50,247 nucleotides of DNA from Streptococcus infantis (GTDB lineage Bacteria > Bacillota > Bacilli > Lactobacillales > Streptococcaceae), in contig NZ_JAHZPU010000013.1 in NCBI RefSeq assembly GCF_019929575.1, forward strand, positions 1 through 50,247. The letters run 5' to 3'. Positions 45,127 to 50,247 of this stretch are shown here, in pieces. Both the position numbers and the translations under genes were made by a program. Position 1 is the first letter of the stretch, and each line of letters starts with the position of its first letter. The notes under the pieces were generated by a model. The model was given only the letters and a program-made list of their open reading frames with translations, was not told the origin of the DNA and made no database searches.

Positions 45127-45907
45127 TCCAATCGCTTTTCAAATTGGTCCTTTAGCTGTTAGATGGTATGCACTCTGCATCGTTTCAGGTCTTGTTTTAG
45201 CGGTATATCTTGCCAGTAAAGAAGCGCCTAAAAAGAAGGTTTTATCTGATGATATTTTGGACTTCATCTTAATTGCCTTTCCTTTGTCAATCATTGGAGC
45301 TAGACTCTACTATGTTATTTTTAGATTTGATTACTATAGCCAACATCTGGGAGAGATTTTTGCTATTTGGAATGGTGGTCTTGCGATTTATGGTGGTTTA
45401 ATTACTGGCGCGATTGTACTCTATATCTTTGCTGACCGCAAATTAATCAATACTTGGGATTTCTTAGATATTGCAGCTCCGAGCGTTATGATTGCTCAGA
45501 GTCTAGGGCGTTGGGGAAACTTCTTTAACCAAGAAGCTTATGGAGCAGTCGTTGACAATCTAGACTATTTACCTGGTTTTATTAAGAATCAGATGTACAT
45601 TGATGGCTCATATCGACAACCAACCTTCTTATACGAATCTATCTGGAATCTGATCGGTTTTTCCTTGATTGTCGTTTTTAGACGTCGATTAAAGAGTGTC
45701 CGTCGTGGTCATATCACTGCCTTTTATCTAATTTGGTACGGATTTGGACGTATGATTATTGAGGGTATGCGTACGGATAGTCTCATGTTCTTTGGACTTC
45801 GAGTATCCCAGTGGTTGTCTGCACTATTGATTGGCCTTGGTATTTATATCATCTTTTATCAAAAACGGAAAAAAGCACCATTTTATAATGTAAAAAAGGA
45901 GAATTAA
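45119..45907 (+). CDS. lgt: Prolipoprotein diacylglyceryl transferase
   Basis: Attaches diacylglycerol to the lipobox cysteine of prelipoproteins. The 262-residue membrane protein has seven transmembrane helices and the Lgt signature [15 protein letters not shown], plus [18 protein letters not shown] and [14 protein letters not shown]. It overlaps hprK by 8 nt and is followed after 1 nt by the DUF948 gene. Confidence 0.95.
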   Translation: MIDPIAFQIGPLAVRWYALCIVSGLVLAVYLASKEAPKKKVLSDDILDFILIAFPLSIIGARLYYVIFRFDYYSQHLGEIFAIWNGGLAIYGGLITGAIVLYIFADRKLINTWDFLDIAAPSVMIAQSLGRWGNFFNQEAYGAVVDNLDYLPGFIKNQMYIDGSYRQPTFLYESIWNLIGFSLIVVFRRRLKSVRRGHITAFYLIWYGFGRMIIEGMRTDSLMFFGLRVSQWLSALLIGLGIYIIFYQKRKKAPFYNVKKEN

Positions 45908-45908
45908 A

Positions 45909-46292
45909 ATGTTAGAAGTGGCTTATATTATTGTGGCAATTGCCTTGGTTGTATTTTTAGTTTATCTGATTATTACCCTTCAAAAAGTTGGTCGTGTAAT
46001 CGATGAAACTGAAAAAACTGTTAAAACTTTAACATCAGATGTAGATGTAACTCTTCATCAAACAAATGAATTGCTTACAAAAGTCAACGTTCTTGTTGAT
46101 GATATCAATGTCAAAGTTGCTACAATTGATCCCCTCTTTACAGCAGTTGCAGACCTTTCTGTTTCTGTTTCTGACCTAAATGAGCAAGCACGTGTTTTGA
46201 GTAAAAAAGCATCATCTGCTGGATCAAAAACTATAAAAACTGGTGCAGGTTTATCTGCCATTCGTGTTGCAAGTAAATTTTTTAAAAAATAA
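45909..46292 (+). CDS. DUF948 membrane-anchored protein
   Basis: A 127-residue protein with one N-terminal transmembrane segment (about 4-26) and a long coiled-coil-like region with VDVTLHQTNELLTKVNVLVDDINVKV and the Ser/Lys-rich SKKASSAGSKT tail. Related DUF948 proteins look like methyl-accepting-chemotaxis-like stalks of unknown role. AAAAGGAG precedes the start, directly after lgt; the YtxH gene follows after 14 nt. Confidence 0.83.
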   Translation: MLEVAYIIVAIALVVFLVYLIITLQKVGRVIDETEKTVKTLTSDVDVTLHQTNELLTKVNVLVDDINVKVATIDPLFTAVADLSVSVSDLNEQARVLSKKASSAGSKTIKTGAGLSAIRVASKFFKK

Positions 46293-46306
46293 AAAGGAGT
46301 TGACTA

Positions 46307-46702
46307 ATGGGAAAACTATCATCTATCCTTTTAGGAACTGTTTCAGGTGTTGCAGCTGCCTTGTTTCTAACTAGTGACAAAGGTAAACAAGTTAGAAGCC
46401 AAGCACAAGAATTTTTAGAAGATCTAAAAGAAGATCCTGAGTATGCTAAAGAGCAGGTTTGTGAAAAATTAACGGATGTCAAAGAACAAACCAAAGAATT
46501 CGTTCTTAAAACAAAAGAGCAGATTGAATCTGGGGAAATTACTCTGGACACTGTCTTAGATAAAGCAAAACACCATGCTCAACAAGCGACTGAAGCTTCA
46601 AAAGAAACCTTGAATCATTTCAAATCACAACTGGAAGAAAAAGTAGTTGTGGAAGAAAATGGAAATGGTCAAGAAATTGTCATTGAACTTCAAGAAAATT
46701 AA
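46307..46702 (+). CDS. YtxH-domain protein
   Basis: A 131-residue protein with a short hydrophobic N-terminus (ILLGTVSGVAAALFLTS) running into SDKGKQVRSQ, the YtxH hallmark, then an acidic amphipathic helical region (about 25-120). The family is linked to general stress responses in bacilli; function unknown. AAAAGGAG precedes the start. Partner of the DUF948 gene, with which it often occurs. Confidence 0.83.
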   Translation: MGKLSSILLGTVSGVAAALFLTSDKGKQVRSQAQEFLEDLKEDPEYAKEQVCEKLTDVKEQTKEFVLKTKEQIESGEITLDTVLDKAKHHAQQATEASKETLNHFKSQLEEKVVVEENGNGQEIVIELQEN

Positions 46703-46710
46703 AATAGAGT

Positions 46711-46756
46711 CACCATTCTTTGTTTCCTAGAAAATCAAGAATGGTGATTTTTTTTC
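46711..46756 (+). terminator. Terminator after the YtxH gene
   Basis: CACCATTCTT (46711-46720) pairs with AAGAATGGTG (46737-46746), followed by ATTTTTTTTT. Confidence 0.88.
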
Positions 46757-46775
46757 TTGAGTGAACTCTTTGTGG

Positions 46776-46781
46776 TATAAT
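46776..46781 (+). promoter_or_regulatory. Extended -10 of hemW, leaderless candidate
   Basis: TGG-TATAAT ends 7 nt before ATG 46789, so a normal start site would be at or next to the A of the start codon. Confidence 0.6.
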
Positions 46782-46788
46782 AAATACT

Positions 46789-47919
46789 ATGCAGAAGAAA
46801 CCGACATCAGCCTATGTGCATATTCCGTTTTGCACACAGATTTGTTATTATTGTGACTTTTCAAAGGTCTTTATTAAAAATCAGCCAGTAGACAGCTATC
46901 TAGAGCATCTACTGCAAGAATTTCATTCTTATGATATTCAAAAATTGCGTACACTCTATATTGGTGGTGGGACACCGACAGCCTTGTCTGCTTCTCAATT
47001 GGAAGTTTTGTTAGATGGATTGACTAAAAATCTGGACTTATCAATATTGGAAGAGTTGACCATTGAGGCTAATCCTGGTGATCTGGATGCTGATAAGATT
47101 GCTGTTTTGCAAAATTCTGCAGTTAATCGTGTTTCACTAGGTGTTCAGACCTTTGATGATAAAATGCTGAAAAAGATTGGGCGTAGTCATACAGAAAAGG
47201 ATATTTATGAAAATATCGACCGCCTCAAATTGGCTGGTTTTGACAATATTTCCATTGACTTGATTTATGCACTTCCTGGTCAGACTATGGAACAAGTTAA
47301 GGACAATGTTGCCAAGGCAATTGCCCTTGATATTCCTCATATGAGTCTCTATAGCTTAATTTTAGAGAATCATACGGTTTTTATGAATCGTATGAGACGA
47401 GGGAAATTACCACTTCCTAAGGAAGAATTAGAAGCAGAGATGTTTGAGTATATCATTGCAGAACTAGAAAGAGCTGGCTTTGAGCACTATGAGATTTCTA
47501 ACTTTTCTAAGCAAGGCTTTGAAAGTCGCCATAATCTTATGTACTGGGACAATGCCGAGTATTATGGTATTGGTGCAGGTGCGTCTGGCTATGTAGACGG
47601 TGTTCGCTATAAAAACCATGGGCCGATCCGCCATTATTTAAAGGCGGTAGAAGAGGGAAGTGCTCGTATCAATGAAGAACACTTGAGTCAACGGGAGCAA
47701 ATGGAAGAAGAGATGTTTCTCGGCCTTCGCAAGAAGTCAGGAGTTTCCATGGCACGCTTTGAAGAAAAATTTGGACGGTCTTTCCAGGAACTTTATGGAG
47801 ATGTTGTTAGAGAATTGATTCAACAAGGTCTTATGCAGGTTGAGGGTGATTGTGTTCGTATGACTAAGAGAGGTCTCTTCTTAGGTGATACAGTAGCAGA
47901 ACGATTTATATTGGAGTAA
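46789..47919 (+). CDS. hemW: Radical SAM protein HemW
   Basis: A 376-residue radical SAM protein, formerly called coproporphyrinogen oxidase HemN-like but now seen as a heme chaperone. The cluster motif is CTQICYYCDF (CxxxCxxC) near residue 16; SAM-binding GGGTPTALS follows, and the C-terminal HemN domain begins near 300. The lysine-rich start MQKKPTSAYVHIPF has no Shine-Dalgarno sequence and a TATAAT box sits 7 nt upstream. The thioesterase gene follows after 4 nt. Confidence 0.93.
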   Translation: MQKKPTSAYVHIPFCTQICYYCDFSKVFIKNQPVDSYLEHLLQEFHSYDIQKLRTLYIGGGTPTALSASQLEVLLDGLTKNLDLSILEELTIEANPGDLDADKIAVLQNSAVNRVSLGVQTFDDKMLKKIGRSHTEKDIYENIDRLKLAGFDNISIDLIYALPGQTMEQVKDNVAKAIALDIPHMSLYSLILENHTVFMNRMRRGKLPLPKEELEAEMFEYIIAELERAGFEHYEISNFSKQGFESRHNLMYWDNAEYYGIGAGASGYVDGVRYKNHGPIRHYLKAVEEGSARINEEHLSQREQMEEEMFLGLRKKSGVSMARFEEKFGRSFQELYGDVVRELIQQGLMQVEGDCVRMTKRGLFLGDTVAERFILE

Positions 47920-47923
47920 AATT

Positions 47924-48661
47924 ATGGGCTTAACTTATCAAATGAAGATGAAAATTCCTTTTGATATGGCTGACATGAATGGTCATATCAAGCTACCAGA
48001 TGTGATCTTGTTGTCCCTCCAGGTCTCAGGGATGCAGTCAATTGAACTGGGAGTGAGTGATAAGGATGTTTTAGAACAGTATAATCTGGTCTGGATTATC
48101 ACAGATTATGATATTGACGTGGTTCGTTTGCCTCGTTTTGCTGAGGAAATCACCATTGAAACAGAAGCTTTGACCTATAATCGTCTTTTTTGCTACCGCC
48201 GATTTACTATTTATGATGAAGATGGTCAAGAAATCATTCATATGGTAGCTACCTTTGTCCTTATGGATCGTGAGAGTCGAAAGGTTCATCCTGTAGTATC
48301 AGAAATTGTCGCTCCTTACCAATCTGAGTTTTCTAAGAAACTGGTCCGTGGGCCAAAATATACAGAGCTGGAAGAAGCGATAAGCAAGGACTACCACGTT
48401 CGTTTCTATGACTTAGATATGAATGGTCACGTCAATAACAGCAAATACCTGGATTGGATTTTTGAGGTCATGGGAGCCGATTTTCTGACCAACCATATTC
48501 CCCAAAAAATCAACCTCAAATATGTCAAGGAAGTTCGACCAGGCGGAATGATTACTTCTAGTTATGAATTGAATGAACTAGAAAGCAATCACCAAGTCTC
48601 AAGTGATGGCGACATCAATGCTCAAGCAAAGATAACTTGGCAAGAAATTAAAAAAAATTAG
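47924..48661 (+). CDS. Acyl-ACP thioesterase
   Basis: Hydrolyses acyl-ACP to free fatty acid. A 245-residue double-hotdog protein. [20 protein letters not shown] starts the first fold and [20 protein letters not shown] starts the second, which carries the conserved Asn-His pair (NGHVNNSKY). It is 4 nt after hemW and 10 nt before the HAD gene, so it is part of a four-gene run. Confidence 0.9.
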   Translation: MGLTYQMKMKIPFDMADMNGHIKLPDVILLSLQVSGMQSIELGVSDKDVLEQYNLVWIITDYDIDVVRLPRFAEEITIETEALTYNRLFCYRRFTIYDEDGQEIIHMVATFVLMDRESRKVHPVVSEIVAPYQSEFSKKLVRGPKYTELEEAISKDYHVRFYDLDMNGHVNNSKYLDWIFEVMGADFLTNHIPQKINLKYVKEVRPGGMITSSYELNELESNHQVSSDGDINAQAKITWQEIKKN

Positions 48662-48671
48662 AAAGAAAGAT

Positions 48672-49445
48672 ATGACTTATAAAGGATATTTAATTGATTT
48701 AGACGGAACAATCTATAGGGGGAAAGATAGAATTCCAGCAGGAGAAGCTTTTGTTCATGAGTTACAAAAAAGAGAGATTCCTTATCTTTTTGTGACAAAC
48801 AACACCACTCGTACTCCTGAAAGTGTTCAAGAGATGTTAGCCAATCACTTTAACATCGACACCCCTGTGTCAACCATCTATACCGCAACCTTAGCGACTA
48901 TTGATTACATGAATGACCGAGGACTTGATAAGACAGTCTATGTCATCGGAGAAGCAGGGCTCAAGGAAGCCATTCAAGAAGCAGGGTATGTGGAAGATAA
49001 AGAAAATCCAGCCTATGTGGTTGTTGGTTTGGACTGGCAAGTAGACTATGAAAAATTTGCTACGGCAACCCTAGCTATCCATAAAGGTGCTCATTTTATC
49101 GGTACCAACCCTGATTTGAACATTCCAACTGAACGTGGACTTTTGCCTGGTGCTGGTTCACTGATTTCTCTTCTTGAAGCAGCAACTCGCGTAAAACCAG
49201 TTTATATTGGAAAACCTAATGCGATTATTATGGACAAGGCTGTTGAACACCTAGGACTTGAACGTCAAGAAATTGTCATGGTGGGGGATAATTATCTTAC
49301 TGATATTCGAGCTGGTATTGACAATGACATTCCTAGCCTTTTGGTGACGACAGGATTTACAAAACCTGAAGAAGTAGAGGATTTGCCAATTGCCCCAACT
49401 CATGTCCTTTCAAGTTTAGCGGAGTGGGATTTCGATGAAAACTAA
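48672..49445 (+). CDS. TIGR01457-type HAD hydrolase (NagD-like)
   Basis: A 257-residue HAD IIA phosphatase. Motif I is [12 protein letters not shown], motif [12 protein letters not shown], motif III Lys in [10 protein letters not shown] and motif [15 protein letters not shown]. The cap contains [12 protein letters not shown]. Family members are general phosphatases such as nucleotide or sugar-phosphate hydrolases. It overlaps the downstream membrane-protein gene by 11 nt. Confidence 0.9.
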   Translation: MTYKGYLIDLDGTIYRGKDRIPAGEAFVHELQKREIPYLFVTNNTTRTPESVQEMLANHFNIDTPVSTIYTATLATIDYMNDRGLDKTVYVIGEAGLKEAIQEAGYVEDKENPAYVVVGLDWQVDYEKFATATLAIHKGAHFIGTNPDLNIPTERGLLPGAGSLISLLEAATRVKPVYIGKPNAIIMDKAVEHLGLERQEIVMVGDNYLTDIRAGIDNDIPSLLVTTGFTKPEEVEDLPIAPTHVLSSLAEWDFDEN

Positions 49446-50058
49446 GTTTACTTTTGTAGGAAGTATTCTCTTTCTCCTCTCGCTTGCTATTTTATTGACC
49501 ATTTACCTGGCTTGGTTGGTCTATCCTCAGGAAATTTCTTGGTTAAACTTGACAAGTCGTGTTCATCTGCAACCTCAGACAATCCAGCAAAATTTTAATG
49601 TTTTGATGGATTATTTGACCAATCCATTGAATCAAGTATTGGAAATGCCAGATTTTCCTTCATCTGCTTCTGGAATCCATCATTTTGCAGTTGTGAAGGG
49701 ACTCTTCCATCTGGCTCAAGGAGTAGCAATCGTAACGCTGCCGATTTTCTATCTTTTTTGGAAGCAGGTCATTCAAAAAGGATTTCTATCTCTCTACCGT
49801 AGAGGAATTTTAATCATGCTCTCGCTACCTTTGGTTCTTAGTTTAGTTGGAGTTTTCATTGGATTTGAGCAGTTCTTTACTTTGTTTCACCAAATCCTTT
49901 TTGTAGGTGATGATACCTGGTTATTTGATCCGGCAAAGGATCCTGTCATTCTTATCCTACCAGAGGACTTTTTCCTCCATGCCTTTCTTCTATTTTTCTG
50001 CTTGTATGAATTGATTTTTGGATTTCTGTACCTACAAAGTCGAAAAACAAATAGATAA
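49435..50058 (+). CDS. TIGR01906-family integral membrane protein
   Basis: A 207-residue membrane protein with four predicted transmembrane helices (about 8-30, 92-112, 122-143, 178-198) and a large extracytoplasmic loop. Of unknown function, conserved downstream of the HAD gene in streptococci. Its ATG lies inside the HAD gene, 11 nt before that gene's end, indicating coupling. Confidence 0.82.
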   Translation: MKTKFTFVGSILFLLSLAILLTIYLAWLVYPQEISWLNLTSRVHLQPQTIQQNFNVLMDYLTNPLNQVLEMPDFPSSASGIHHFAVVKGLFHLAQGVAIVTLPIFYLFWKQVIQKGFLSLYRRGILIMLSLPLVLSLVGVFIGFEQFFTLFHQILFVGDDTWLFDPAKDPVILILPEDFFLHAFLLFFCLYELIFGFLYLQSRKTNR

Positions 50059-50174
50059 GTCAAGAAAAGTATTACTGATTCCAAATAAAATCTAGGAAAA
50101 AACTATCGTTTGTAACATGAATATTTCTACATTTAAGCAAAACATTCACATTTGATTCTAAAAAACCTATTTTT

Positions 50175-50247
50175 CCCCAATTGTCAAGTCAAGTGCAACA
50201 AAGTTGTTCCTCTGATTAAGCGAGTATCTTTCAAGCTGTTTGAGCTG
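50175..50247. repeat. Right copy of the 73-bp inverted repeat (probable IS end)
   Basis: Exact reverse complement of 3-75. Chromosome-like AT-rich sequence ends at 50174 and the repeat runs to the window edge. Confidence 0.6.

Overview
The window looks like chromosomal DNA of a mitis-group Streptococcus (S. mitis/oralis/infantis type). The basis is low G+C, housekeeping genes close to pneumococcal ones in product and local order (infC-rpmI-rplT; trmK to cmk; pdxST; def/rlmB; rpsU-hprK-lgt-hemW), extended -10 promoters of the TATGGTATAAT kind, and YSIRK/LPXTG surface proteins. The species cannot be fixed from sequence alone. Both window edges carry the same 73-bp sequence in inverted orientation, so this is probably a whole contig bounded by two copies of a multicopy element, most likely an insertion sequence.

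Region 1 (1-9 kb): infC-rpmI-rplT with an attenuator-type leader and a non-AUG infC start, a VOC-family protein, a decayed B3/4-domain gene, dnaE, then the glycolytic pair pfkA-pyk. Between pyk and the next gene lie an unidentified structured small RNA and tRNA-Thr(GGU), both on the minus strand and each with its own promoter and terminator.

Region 2 (9-31.4 kb): core metabolism and maintenance. It holds an acyltransferase, a P-type cation ATPase, trmK and a Nif3-family gene, a DadA-like oxidoreductase, galE and a membrane glycosyltransferase, ferredoxin, a LysM-like protein, cmk, a PhnA-like protein, pdxS-pdxT, a DUF1836/hemolysin-III pair with a palindrome at its promoter, a GNAT-ogt-Spx/ArsC cluster, an amino-acid ABC permease and ATPase, trxB, rlmB, def, a CapA-like protein, a Cof-type HAD phosphatase and an SGNH hydrolase.

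Region 3 (31.4-42.8 kb) is the accessory part: two adjacent LPXTG surface proteins. The first is a 2771-residue giant with ten FctA/Spy0128-type isopeptide domains, the last four alternating with four domains that resemble antigen I/II C2. The second is an adhesin with an SDR-like N-terminal region, one FctA and two Cna-B domains and an 18-bp proline repeat. A run of nine T residues puts its signal peptide out of frame, which suggests phase variation or a sequence error. No sortase or pilus operon is nearby, so both are probably housekeeping-sortase substrates.

Region 4 (42.8-50.2 kb): nagB with a NagR-like operator lying between its -35 and -10, rpsU, the hprK-lgt-DUF948-YtxH run, and hemW-thioesterase-HAD-membrane protein.

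Four genes (P-type ATPase, fer, rlmB, hemW) have a -10 box ending 6-7 nt before the start codon and little or no Shine-Dalgarno sequence, suggesting leaderless mRNAs.
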